The notes under the pieces: model-generated | What the model was told of the DNA's origin: nothing | Seen by the model: only the letters and a program-made list of their open reading frames with translations | Database searches by the model: none | Translations under genes and position numbers: made by a program | Shown here: in pieces, positions 25,370-35,977 of the stretch | How the letters are laid out: each line of letters opens with the position of its first letter | Position numbering within the stretch: position 1 is the first letter of the stretch | Origin: Lunularia cruciata | Taxonomy: Eukaryota > Streptophyta > Marchantiopsida > Lunulariales > Lunulariaceae | Reading direction: 5' to 3' | Assembly (NCBI GenBank): GCA_948567375.1 | Contig: OX419761.1 | Span: forward strand, 37,610,243-37,674,242 | Length of the DNA: 64,000 bases

Positions 25370-25736
25370 TGTCCTCCACCATGTTAAGCTCAATACGCTC
25401 AACCAAACCAAAGACCGTTGCCAAAGTATATGAAGTAGCCTGAACCAACATAGCATCACGTACTCTATGTCACAACTCGCTAGCCAATATCCCAAACCAA
25501 AACTGGACTTAGGCCTTAGTAACTCCCTAGATAAAACTGATCAACCGTCTCATGCAAGTATCTATCTCGTATAAGCTCTCTCCAGCCTTTTGCTAGAACT
25601 CCTTCAAGCTTCTCAGCTTGTTAGTCCGCACTCCTTGGAAGAACTTCAACCTCAAACATTGGAAGAACTCTACCATGGGGTTAGACCTTAATACTAAACC
25701 ACCTCATGGAGTAGTACCTCCACTCATAGTAGCACC
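25370..25736 (-). pseudogene. Copy 1 gag, continuation after the insertion
   Basis: The minus-strand sequence from 25736 aligns directly with copy 2 from about 27880. It spans a Gly/Thr-rich hinge and the core corresponding to MVEFL, LRSLQEF and GESLRKAYTRMRWL, which is typical of Retrotrans_gag capsid domains. It ends at the NMVEE-like segment. Stops are present. Gag would form the capsid that packages element RNA. Confidence 0.7.
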
Positions 25737-26190
25737 TATCACGCCATTTGTAGTATTGCATCTAGATTGCTTGGACACTAAAGTTGCATTTATAGTGGTT
25801 AGAGGTATTTAAATCATTATTGTAGACTACTTTCTGATGGTCAGATTTTGTGTTTCAAGTACTGACTTCATGGTGGGTCCCATCATCACTTTGCACCATT
25901 CGCACCGTTAGGTGTATCATCAACGGGACCATTAGGGTTTGAGACCATTAGGGTTTGAGTCTAGGAGGTAAACTTTTGAAGTGCAACTCTAGAGAGCTCA
26001 CTTCTCTGATGTTAAGCTTTCGAGTTCCTGGCTATGGTGGACAGAGGCCAATGAACATTACCTAGATTCTCTTAGCTAGAGTGGGCGTGGTTTGACTATA
26101 ATCAGTGCCCAATTGTTGGTAGTTTATAGAGTGATAGATCAAGTACTAATCTAAGTTGAGTTTATTTGAGTGGTGTAAATAAATTGATTA
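25737..26190 (+). repeat. Copy 2 terminal repeat A1
   Basis: Matches 34967-35416 along its length from the CACGCCATTTGTAGTATTGC opening to the AAATTGATTA end. Block B is absent on both sides: copy 1 gag lies to the left and the leader to the right. The leader begins near TATTAGAGAATTGAG, a possible decayed tRNA primer site. Confidence 0.85.
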
Positions 26191-27414
26191 TATTAGAGAA
26201 TTGAGGTCGGGGGGAAATTGGGTGTAGGAATTGTGAGTGTTGGTGGTATTTTCAAGCTTGGTGGATCATTAGTAACTCAATCAAAGTTTAGGTTTTATTT
26301 GGTGTGCAAAAGCTCATTGATTGATGCACATTTTGCAATAACGCAAACGGTATGCGGAAGTGCTGGCCAAATTTTGAGCAAAGAGAAGCAATTTTTGAAT
26401 AGTGGTTGTGATTTTGAGCTCAAGAGGTGAAAGCATGATCAATTTGTTGCAAGCTGGGCTCAAAAAGTGAATTGAAGATTTGGAGGAGTTTCACTTGTTG
26501 GCTAGATTTGGAGGAGTTTTGCAAATTTGGAGGAGTTTTGCTAGATTTGGAGAGGGTTTAAAGTGGCAAGAAGAAAGGCCTCATTTGGGCATTTAGAGGC
26601 TTCGAGGCATAGGACTGTGAGCTATGAGAGGCTACAAGAAGGGCCAACTTGCTTGTGTGAGGCTAACTAGTAGATCTTGGTCATTGTCTGGCAAAATTTG
26701 CTCATCCTGCCAGATTGTGTGCAACAAGGTTTGATCCTTAGATCTTTGGTTCCTAGACGAGTACCCTAGCCAACTGGACCACTTTCACTTGTTGTCCTAG
26801 TGACTAGCCCACTATTATTTATACACTTATAGCTTTGGCTAGAGGAGGAACTTTGATCCCATTCTTGGTGATCCTAGTAGCTTAGGACATAGATAGGAAC
26901 TCCTATTATGTCAAATGCCAAATGGTGGTAAAGTCAATCCTGTGTTACTTTATGAGGAGAGTTTTTTTTTGATTTGTTTTGATTGGACCCCTCCATTCTC
27001 TACTTCCTTTTTATGCACCATTTTTGTGTGAGGTGCCCTAAATTTAGAGTGTTGGGGCTCTGGTGTGCTCTTGGTAGTGAGGCAAAAAGTGATTACTTGC
27101 AGATCGTGAGAGTGCATGTTGTGATGGCAGGCTACAGGTTGCACTTTCCCTTAGTGTAGTTGTCTCAGTTAGAGTTACATTAGTGGATAGTGTTCCGTTG
27201 GTATTGGAACTTGGTGGTGCTCAGTTGGTATAGGTACTTGGTAGTGTTTGGTTGGTAGTGTTGGTTCTTGGTGGGGTACTTGCGGTTGCGGTTGGCGATT
27301 TGTGGTTACTTTATCCCGATGGACTTCTTTGGGGATTCCAAAGGAGGTAGCCTTGTAGTATGCAGTGGGTTGACTCAGAGTGGCACTTGGTATCAGCTTG
27401 TATCTTGGGTCCCA
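26191..27414 (+). other. Copy 2 leader (untranslated)
   Basis: Non-coding leader between A1 and gag. 26470-26560 contains a short tandem repeat built on TTTGGAGGAGTTTTGC. The copy 1 counterpart lies at 37321-35978 on the minus strand. Confidence 0.6.
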
Positions 27415-28310
27415 ATGAGGGAGGAGATTGACTCTGAGTTGGAATTTGACATAAGAGTTGATTTAGTTGAGAGTGCACTTGGTGTGTCCGCACTGTTGTT
27501 GTGGGACATGGATGAGATTTATGGGGCCTCCAAAGGCCCTAAGTGTTACTATGGTATAGTGGGTACCATTGAGTTGGATGACTTCATCTAGTAGTTTGAT
27601 AGTTTGTGTGATTTACAATAGATGCAGAGCCCGACTTTGTTCACACCTTTCATGGCATGGAAGAGATTATTTCAGCACTTGGAGGGTCTACCGATGGATA
27701 GCTACAATGAGTTCAAGAGAGCTCACTTGGAGGAGATTGAGTTATGGAGACACTATTGGTCTCCAAACTATGTCTCCATCACTTTAGGCTTGGTTGCCAA
27801 GTGTAGATTGGTTGTACCCACGAGTTCTAGCTCAAGTAGCATTGGTGGAGCTAGTGGAAGTGCACTCGTTTGAGATATTGCTACGACGAGTAGAGGTACC
27901 ACTACAAGAGGTGGTGTAGTATTGGGATTTAATCCCATGGTGGAGTTCTTGTAGGGTTTGAGGTAGAACTACTAAGGAGTGTGGATTGACAAGTTGAGGA
28001 GCTTGCAAGAGTTCTAGCAAAAGGTTGGAGAGAGCCTACGCAAGGCATACACTCGCATGAGGTGGCTGATCAATTTCACTTAGGGAGTTACTGAGGCCCA
28101 AGCAATCCAATTGTGGTATGGGATATTGGACAAAGAGTTGCAATGTAGAGTTTGTGATGCTATGTTGTTATATGCTACTTTGCCTACTTTGGCGGTGGTC
28201 TTTGGTATGGTTGAGCGGATTAAGCTCAACATGGTGGAAGAGAGAGTGATGACATCTAGATTTGGTAGGGAGACCTCGTCCATAGTTGTGACTTCTTCTA
28301 GAGTGTAGTA
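27415..28310 (+). pseudogene. Copy 2 gag
   Basis: A single frame from ATG 27415 with several stops. N-terminal MREEIDSELEF is followed by ESALGVSALLLWDMDEIYG, KRLFQHLEGLPMDSYNEFK, a Ser-rich hinge (TSSSSSSIGG) and the capsid-like core (GESLRKAYTRMRWL; QAIQLWYGILDKELQCRV; ERIKLNMVEERV). It is a Retrotrans_gag-type capsid protein. The stops mean no full-length Gag is made. Confidence 0.8.
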
Positions 28311-28448
28311 GAGTGCACCACACCTAGTTGGTTTTTGAGGATAAGATGGACAGCACAAATCCTATGGAGCGAGTGGAGTACCCCGTGGAGCTAGACTCTT
28401 ACCTTCACATTTTTGGGTCAATAATAGCCAATGAATGGTGGTGTTGCT

Positions 28449-28583
28449 TGCTGGACTTGTGGTGGACCTCACCATAAGAGAAAGTGTACTTAGGGCAACG
28501 GACCTGATACCTCTAGTGCATCACAGTCAGCATAGAGACAATGTGAGCATTGTCATCAATATGGTCACTCTAGTGAGTGATGC
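28449..28583 (+). pseudogene. Copy 2 nucleocapsid, two CCHC zinc knuckles
   Basis: In one frame, CWTCGGPHHKRKC (28449-28487) and CEHCHQYGHSSE, stop, C (28542-28583) form two zinc knuckles. Metal ligands are complete in both except for a stop inside the second. They would bind element RNA. The frame differs from gag by a shift between 28310 and 28449. Confidence 0.8.
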
Positions 28584-28721
28584 TTTGACCTACACTTGGA
28601 GTTACGGAGTGGTAGGGCTACTATGATAGGTAGTAGAGGAGCTCTAGTGCATGGAGGATGAGGTAGTAGAAGATCTACACCTAGTAGGAATGAAATACCT
28701 ACCCTTACTTTTGATACAGCT

Positions 28722-29900
28722 ATGGCTACTTGGATTGAGCAATTGGAGCAAAGATTGGCTAGTATGGCCATTGCTCAAAGGAGATCAAATTTGGGTGCTG
28801 ATGCTTCAACCTCATATGTTGGTGATAGAGATGCTTTGGACTTCATGTATGGAGCAACACAGGTAGGTGCATCTGCAACAATAACTAGGAGTGCATTACG
28901 TGCTCTAGAGCCTAGAAGAGAATCAATGGAGTTAGACCCATAGAGAGGAGAGGTTGGGAGACAGGTCAGACTTCCCCAGTCTTTCATGCTCTCTAAGGCA
29001 TTGCAAACAACATCTATGGCTCCTAGACGTCCCAATGCAAGTGTGGTACGTGGTGATGGGGTGCATGATAGACTATTTTCTAGTCAGCTAATTGTTCCTA
29101 CATAGACTGAGTCTAGCATGATGTTGGGAGCAGCTCAGCTAATTATGCATTGCATTTTGTTTTCAGCCAATGATATGTTTACATTGGGAGTTGACCCAAC
29201 CTCATTGTTCCGGTTGGCTACCACACTTTGTGAGAGTAGGGATGATGTGGTTCTTGCTTTTAGAGCAGAGGTGGTTGATAGTGGAGCTGACTTGGTTGAG
29301 GAGCATGGAATCCGCTCAACAACCAATAGTTTATGGCATGTAGCAATGGCTAGATTGGAGGAGTTGCCAGCTAGACCGGCCTTTGAGAGAGTGCGGTTCA
29401 CACTTGGTGTTGTCTTATTGGATAACATGAAGGGGATTTTCTATTTGGTGGGACCTTCAAGGAAGGTCCATACACCACATAGAGTCTTATTAGAATTTGG
29501 TGCACAACCCCTTATGTTGAGGAAGGTTGTAGTTGTCGGTTTAGTGTTATGGAAGACCAATGTGGAGAGGTATCCATTTCAGATCCAGACATCTCTAGTG
29601 GGTGGTTTGACACAATATATCACACATGGAGAGCTAGTTGTTCAAATTCAGCCTGGTCATCCAAACTAATAGCTTGGTGGTGAGAGCTCAGGCTATTGCA
29701 ACAATAATTGAATTGTATAATGTGCTAATTGGTGGAGTAGTGCTATACTCCATGGGTTTCAATATTGACTACTGGGTGGAGACAACCTCCTGTAGACCAA
29801 GTTTGTATTCAGGTGAGAGACGAGTATGTTGCCTACCAATATGCTTTAGTAGTGGTAGTCTTGGCTCACTACAGTCCAAGTTGGCAGTCAGGTGAGGGAC
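28722..29900 (+). pseudogene. Copy 2 protease and preceding linker
   Basis: The linker (28722-28943) carries WIEQLEQRLASMAIAQRRS, a short helical segment. The protease frame (29118-29669) has the active-site segment as LLEFGAQPLML, so the expected Asp-Ser-Gly is Glu-Phe-Gly, which would abolish catalysis. It continues with PFQIQTSLVGG and ELVVQIQPGHP. After stops, ELYNVLIGGVVLYSMGFNID matches the end of the domain in copy 1. Confidence 0.7.
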
Positions 29901-31596
29901 AAGTATATCGCCTATCAATATGCTTCAGTAGTGGTAGTCTTGGTTGACTACAGTCCGAGACCATTGCAACATCAATTTCAACTTTCAATGGTGCAATTAC
30001 TTGGCTTGGTGTTTTATTGGAGAGGAACACCCATGCAGAGGATACTCCAAAACCAAAGGAGATCATTCAGGTTTGGATTTTGAGTGGGATTGTTCCATCC
30101 ACCTTGGATGTTTTGTTGTGGAGTTCGGAGGAGGCATTGCAGGAACATGTAGATCGGTTGGTGCAATAGGCTTGGAGTGAAGCCTTTGTATCACCAAGAG
30201 AAGAGTGTGAGGATTAGCCTCTAGATTTTATTACCTTGACACCTCTGGATACCACACTCATTGCTTGGCAATATCCAATAAAGGAAGTATGTCTATTGGA
30301 GTTGTTTGGTGGAATTAGCACTAGATTAATTGCGGTACTATAGGCGGAGATACAAGTATAGAGGTACTTGTATGTGGAGAGAGATGAGATTGATAGGTGA
30401 ATCTTTCTACATCATATGGCACACTTGGTTTATCAATATCTTGAGTTATGACCAATGTTAGTAGTCATGGGTTACCAAAAGATCCTACTAGTAGACATTT
30501 CCTTACTAGGGGCATAGGACTTGGAGAGACATAGTCCCATTCACTTGGTGATTGTTGAATGGCCATGTCAAAGACATACACATGCTGGCCAACGTTTGGG
30601 TCTCTAGGATGCCCATTTTGGTGTGTTTTGAGAGATGTTACGTATACTTTGACATCTCTAGGTCCATTAGTCTATTTCTCTAGCTTACCTTTTGGAGAAT
30701 GTTCTTTTGATGGATGATTCTTGCACTAGAGTGGTGGCAAGTACACATCAGGTCCATTCTTGGATGGGACTTGCTATATTGGGAAATGCAGCCAGAGTGT
30801 GATCACGGGTTCATCACCTTCATCTTTGGTAGATGAACCTCTTACCTAAAGAGGTTCTACAACATGCTTATGATGGGATTTAGCAACTAGACTACATCAT
30901 TGTTGATGACATTTTGGATGTTGGATGTTAGTCTCAAACAGTGGTAGTGGCTGATAGGTCACCTATGGTAATGGTGAACCTAGTTGGATAGCTTAGAGTC
31001 GTTTTTCTCACACTTATGAGTTTCCCAAGCTCCCATGCTTTTTGAGAGAGAGGATCTAGACTTGTTTGAGATTCACAGTTACAATAGTTAGTGGAGCACA
31101 ACGCCAATGAGAGAGAGAGGGTGATGGGTTTTCACATTGGTATTAATGCTATTCTAGTAGTGTCTGAGATATCCAGGCATTAGGTGTTAGGCCAAGCTAT
31201 GGACCTGAACTGTTTGACCTGGATTGTGAGCCTTGGCTTAGCAGAGTAGCGTAAGATGCACTTGATAGGCATCACCACTCAAACACTTGTAAGCCTTGTG
31301 CCTACCGAGATGATTCAAGCACATGCTTGGGGTGATGGACCGAGTGGACATGGTATTCTTGGGACACAATCAGTAGCTATTAGGGAGAGTGGTCTACTTG
31401 GAGTCCATCCAAGTGAGCATGAGCTACTTGGATTACACCCTTGGTCTACTTGGGATGCTACTAGAGGACGTGTGGAGCTTGCAGCCAGAGTGGAGGGAGT
31501 TTTTCACAAAGAGGTTGGGACCTCTAGTGATTGGAAGCACGACACTACTACTCCAAGGGCCTAGTGTAATAGCAAGTCAATACGTCTTCTACTCCC
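29901..31596 (+). pseudogene. Copy 2 protease-RT connecting region, decayed
   Basis: No long frame remains. Patches align with copy 1 at 23.8-21.9 kb in reverse orientation. 29810-29950 holds a short direct repeat around TATGCTTYAGTAGTGGTAGTCTTGG. No domain is recognised. Confidence 0.5.
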
Positions 31597-32530
31597 ATGA
31601 CAATTAAAGAGGATACTTGGGAGCCAGATCTTGGACCCAAGCTTACAAGAGAGGAAAGACGGAGATTTTGGAGGTTCTTGAGGAGCTACACGAGTTGTTT
31701 TGCCTTAAGTATGAAGGATTTAGGTGCTTTGAAAGGACCTAGTATATGGATTGAGTTGACTAGCAATACATCAGTTTTCCAATGTCCTTATTGATTTAGT
31801 GACATGGAGCGAGCATTGATTAAGAGTCAAAGTAGTGACCTTTTTGAGGCTGGTTTGGTAGAGATTTCACATAGAGAGTATGCATTAGCAACAATGATGC
31901 CAGCCAAGAAGGATATATATGGAAACTACACAAATAGGCAGATATGTGGAGATTACCGTCCTATCAATTAATAAACTAGGGCTGATTGGTATGCCATGCC
32001 TACATTAGAGGAGATCTTTGATGTGATTGGGCATGCAAAGGTCTTCAACACTTTGGATCTTTGAGCAAGATATCATCAGTTGCCGATCAAGGAGAAGGAT
32101 AAGTTCAAGATAACATCTTGAGCTATTGATCCTCATGACAAGGATGTGTCATATTAGTGGAGGTTCTTACCATTTGTGTTAAAGAACGTTTCCTAATGAG
32201 TTCCAAAGGATCATGGACAAGATCCTAGTTGGATTGGATTTTTCTTGGTGCTATATTGATGACATTTTGGTCTATAGCACTATGATGGAGGAGCATGAAA
32301 GACATTTGTTGAAGGTGTTTGAGACGTTGAGATCTCATGGACTCAAATTACATCTTGGGAAGTGTAGGTTCTTCCATGAGCAGGTTGAGTATTTAGGTCA
32401 CACTATGTACCCCGAAGGACTTGGTGTTCAAGAGACCAAGGTGGAGTCTATTGTGTATATTCCTTGGCCTACGGATGTGAGCAGAGTGCAAGCATTTGGT
32501 GAACTTCTATCGCTGTTATGTTAGAGGATT
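31597..32530 (+). pseudogene. Copy 2 reverse transcriptase
   Basis: The frame opens with WEPDLGPKLTREERRRFWRF, the pre-RT segment. It continues through DLFEAGLVEISHREYALATM, QICGDYRPIN, YHQLPIKEKDKFKI and the catalytic YIDDILVYS (YIDD 32252-32263), then HGLKLHLGKCRFFHEQVEYL. Stops include CGA-to-TGA at LDL-ARYHQ and CAG-to-TAG at SY-WRF, where copy 1 keeps Gln. A frameshift lies near 32195. Catalytic aspartates are intact, but no continuous protein is possible. Confidence 0.85.
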
Positions 32531-32730
32531 AAGTGCCATTGCCAAGGCCTTGACAAAGCTGACCAAGCTTACACAAGAGTGATGTTGGGGAGATGAGCAA
32601 GAGAGAGCTTTTGTAGAGCTCAAGGAAAGGTTGACATCTGCTCCTATTTTGAGGAGACCAATTAGAGGATGACCATTTCAAGTTCACACTAATTGGAGTA
32701 TGTTGGAGCTTGGAGCAATGATGACTCTAC

Positions 32731-33070
32731 ATGTTGGAGCTGAACCCACATGATGATGAGGGGAAGGAGTTTGTGTTGGCCTATGCTAGTTGCTCCAACA
32801 ATTCAGCGGAGACAAAGTATAGTGCATATGAGAAAGAGTGCTTGGTAGCAGTTGGGCCAGTTGCACATTTCAGATGTTACCTATTTGGTAGCCCTTTTAC
32901 TCTCATCACTAATCATCAACCACTGAAGTGGTTGATGGAGTATGAAAAGCTTTAAGGGAAGCTTGTACAATGGGTTGTGATTTTACAAGAGTATGATTTT
33001 ACGGTTGTTCATAGACCTAGAGTGGTGAACCGTGATGCAGATGGGTTGAGTAGAAACCCATGTCCCAGCT
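32731..33070 (+). pseudogene. Copy 2 RNase H
   Basis: LAYASCSNNSAETKYSAYEK and ECLVAVGPVAHFRCYLFG are followed by TNHQPLKWLMEYEKL and, after a stop, GLSRNPCP. This is the Ty3/gypsy RNase H with its tether. The N-terminal strands lie in other frames upstream of 32731. Confidence 0.8.
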
Positions 33071-33365
33071 AGCAAAATCAGACCAAAGCACATTGGCATG
33101 GTGACTCAGATGAGGAGATGGTGCTAGGTTGGCATGCATTTGCCTTTTTGTATATATTTTTTGGTGCTTTGGTGGTATCTCTCTTAGTGCATACAAGAGG
33201 AGTTATTGAGGTCACAAATCCAAAGAGTGAATATTGGTACAATTTAGCAAAACATTCATATGAAATGATATCTTAGTGATGGACTATCTTTGCATTGGTG
33301 TTATGGGTGACACAATTGGGGCCAAGGAGAGAAACCATGTTCTTTAGCAAGCTAGGCAGGTCAAA

Positions 33366-34170
33366 TTGGAAGGCAAACACCTTTTGTGTGTATGGGAGGA
33401 TGGTAGAGTGCAAGTAGTACCATTTCCATCTCAAAGACCACAATTGGTCTGTCATGCTCACAAGGAGCTAGGCCATTGTGGAGTAGAGCATACCTATAGC
33501 TCACTCCAAAGTCATTATTGGTGGCACGGTATGCAGACCAATGTACAACAATTTTTTACTAGATGTGTGATTTGTGACCAAGTTAGAGCATCATTTAATG
33601 CTCTTACGTCATAGTTACACCCATTACTTATCATGGAGTTGGGTTACTATTCTAGTTTGGACTTTGTTGGACCTTTACCATTGACTATGAGACATCATTG
33701 GTACGTTTTGGTGATGGTGGAGCACTTCTCCAAGTGGATTGAGTTGATGGTATTTCTTGACAAGTCTTATGAAAGGATGGCTTACTCATTCTTGGATTGG
33801 GTTCTTAGTCATTTTGGTGCACCAACTAAGGTTTTGACTGATCAAGGCACAAAGTTCTTGGAAGAGTTTTAGGTCTTGTGTAACAAGGCTTTGATTGATC
33901 ATTGTACTACCTCTTGAGATCACCTTGAGGCAGATGGCTTAGTAGAGAGAGTGGTTCAGATGGTGAAGAGAGGATTGTGAAAGTATGGTTTCTAGAGAGG
34001 CCACTTGGGAGATTGGGATCTCAAGTTACCTTGGTTGGCCATTCGCTCTTGGTTCATTTGGCAAGCCTCCTTAGCATCCTTCTCTCCTTACTTCCTACTC
34101 TATGGATGAGATCCAAATTTACTTGTAGCAATTTGTCAAGATGTTGTTGTAGTCTTGGACTTGGATGATC
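33366..34170 (+). pseudogene. Copy 2 DDE integrase
   Basis: The N-terminal HHCC zinc-binding region reads CHAHKELGHCGVEHTYSSLQ and then TRCVICDQVRAS. The catalytic core has the first Asp in SLDFVGPLPLT, then FSKWIEL, the second Asp in VLTDQGTKFLEEF and the Glu in GLVERVVQMVKRGL, about 35 residues further on. This is the D,D-35-E integrase expected for LTR elements, not a tyrosine recombinase. The domain is cut by several stops and a frameshift. Confidence 0.85.
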
Positions 34171-34557
34171 CAGAGTATGGGTGAGTGTTCTCAACGGGCA
34201 GAGATCTTTCGGAGAGTGATGCCAATGGATTTTGAGAACTTGGCAATTGCTCAACGTAGGGATACCTTATGTTATGCTACTATTTGAAGAGGAGGTTATA
34301 GACATTGGATCCGTTGATTTCATCCAGGTGACTATTATGTATATCTACAATAGACAACACCCACAACACTTGATGTTTTGACATGCTATACTATCTTGAG
34401 AGTGGATGAGGTTTTGCCATCTAGAGTCCTTGTATTGGAAGGACGTGATGTGGTGTGGTTTGGAAGGATCATGTGCAGAATTGTGCGCCATGCCCATCTC
34501 CCAAACATTGATGGTACTATGGACCCAAGCTTGGTACTTGTATGTGCAGGCTTGAGG

Positions 34558-34684
34558 TGTATGTTATGTGGCTCTTTTGGTGGAACTGTTAATGTGTGAT
34601 AGTTGTTCGAGAGGATGGCATATGGCATATATGACTCTTCCTCTCACGGTGGTTCCTCAAGTATAGTGGTTATGTCCTAGATAT
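34558..34684 (+). pseudogene. Copy 2 PHD finger downstream of integrase
   Basis: CMLCGSFGGTV in one frame is followed, after a one-base shift, by MCDSCSRGWHMAYMTLPL, TVVPQV and WLCPRY. Seven of the positions that define a C4HC3 PHD finger can be matched. The ligand after His is Tyr here but Cys in copy 1, and the last Cys is Tyr here but Cys in copy 1. Together the copies show the ancestral finger was complete. The spacer before it (ILRVDEVLPSRVLVLEGRD, then LPNIDGTMDPS) is also shared. Confidence 0.8.
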
Positions 34685-34847
34685 ACTTGATATATAGCTA
34701 TTTCATCCTTTATATGGTATAGATTGCAGACATGTGACTAACGATGGAGCTCGATAGCACTCAATCTCCTAATATTTTCCCATCATAGGGTATACCATAT
34801 ACTTGGAGTAGATGGCTATCTGGAGTTAGAGTGACCTAATTGCCAGC

Positions 34848-34860
34848 TAGGGAGGCAATT
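34848..34860 (+). promoter_or_regulatory. Polypurine-tract candidate before B1
   Basis: A purine-rich GGGAGG stretch (AGCTAGGGAGGCAA) lies directly before TTGTGGTACTTC, the start of B1. Copy 1 has AGCTAGCAGGGCGA in the same place. Its position suggests plus-strand DNA priming, which would make B1+A2 the canonical LTR. The tract is short and interrupted. Confidence 0.4.
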
Positions 34861-35519
34861 GTGGTACTTCAAATTTTATGTATGACTTATGTGTGATTTG
34901 TGCTTCTCTATTGTATGATGTTGACAACAACGTATGTTGTGTAGCAATGTATATATGCAAGACAATTGTCACACCATTTGTAGTATTGCATCTAGATTGC
35001 TTGGACACTAAAATTGCATTAATAGTGGTTAGAGGTATTTTAGTAGTTACTCGTAGACTACTTTTTGATGGTCAGATTTTGTGTTTGGGGTACTAAATTC
35101 ATAATGGGGCCCACCGTTACTTTGTACCATTTGCACCATTGGTGTGCCGTCAGCGAGACCGTTAAGGTTTGAGACCTAGCTCAAGTCCAAGGGGTATAAT
35201 TTTGAAGTGTTTCTCTAGAGAGCTCACTTCTCTGATGTTGAGCCTTTGAGTTCTTGGCTATGGTGGATAGAGGCTGGCAAACATCATCTGGATTCTCTTA
35301 GCTAGAGTGGGTGTGGCTTGACGATAATTAGTGCCCAATTGTTGGTAGTTTTAAGAATGATAGATCAAGTATTGATCTAAGTTGAGTTGATTTGAGTGAT
35401 ATAAATGAACTGATTGTGGCACTTTAGAGTTTATGTATGAATCATGTGTGAGTTTTGCTTTTATAGTGTATGATGTTGATAGTGATGTATGTTGTATAAC
35501 AATGTATATATGCACGACA
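34861..35519 (+). repeat. Copy 2 3' repeats B1-A2-B2
   Basis: B1 (34861-34964) and B2 (about 35417-35519) share ATTGTGGYACTT, ATGTATGA, CATGTGTGA or TATGTGTGA, GTATGATGTTGA and CAATGTATATATGCA. A2 (34967-35416) repeats A1. B1 ends GACA, two bases follow, and A2 begins TGTCAC. B2 ends GACA at the element boundary. Confidence 0.85.
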
Positions 35520-35523
35520 CACC

Positions 35524-35977
35524 ATCTCCAAGAGATCTACCAACGCTACTAGAGCTAGAACTTGTGGGTATGAGTGATATAGCCCTAGAAATTGAGCTTG
35601 AAGTGATGGAGACATAGTTTGGAGACCAATCTCTATAGCTCAATCTCCTCCAAGTGAGTTCTCTTGAACTCATGGTAGTTATCCATCGGCACCCTCCCCT
35701 CAACACCTTCCAAGTGCTGAAATAACCCTTTCCATGTCATGAAGGATGTGAACAAAGTTGGGTTCCGCATCTATTGCAGATCACACCAACAATTGGACTC
35801 TTGGATGAAATCATCCAACTCAATGGTACCTATTGTACCAGAGTAACACTTGGAGCCTTTGGAGATCCCATAAATCTTGTCCACGTCCCACAACAATGGT
35901 GTTGACACACCAAGTGCACTCTCAATTGCATCAGCTCTTGCGTCCAACTCCAACTCAAAGTCAATCTACTTCCTCAT
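35524..35977 (-). pseudogene. Copy 1 gag, N-terminal part, broken by nested insertion
   Basis: The ATG at 35977-35975 aligns with the gag start of copy 2 at 27415, but the fourth codon is a stop. The shared text includes ADAIESALGVSTPLLWDVDK, then TIELDDFI and LFQHLEG. The frame is followed to the Ser-rich stretch (TSSSSSSVGR) and is then cut by copy 2. The continuation lies at 25736. Confidence 0.75.

Larger units (their letters stand above)
25737..35519 (+). mobile_element. Ty3/gypsy retrotransposon copy 2, nested in copy 1
   Basis: A 9,783-bp element of the same family as copy 1 in opposite orientation. It starts TATCACGCCATTTG, ends GCACGACA and is flanked by CACC (25733-25736 and 35520-35523). 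Joining the flanks restores the copy 1 gag reading, aligned with the copy 2 gag near 27880, so these are the true ends. Element order is A1 (25737-26190), leader, gag (27415-28310), knuckles (28449-28583), protease (29118-29900), RT (31597-32530), RNase H (32731-33070), integrase (33366-34170), PHD finger (34558-34684), B1, A2, B2. Stops and frameshifts make it non-functional. Confidence 0.9.
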
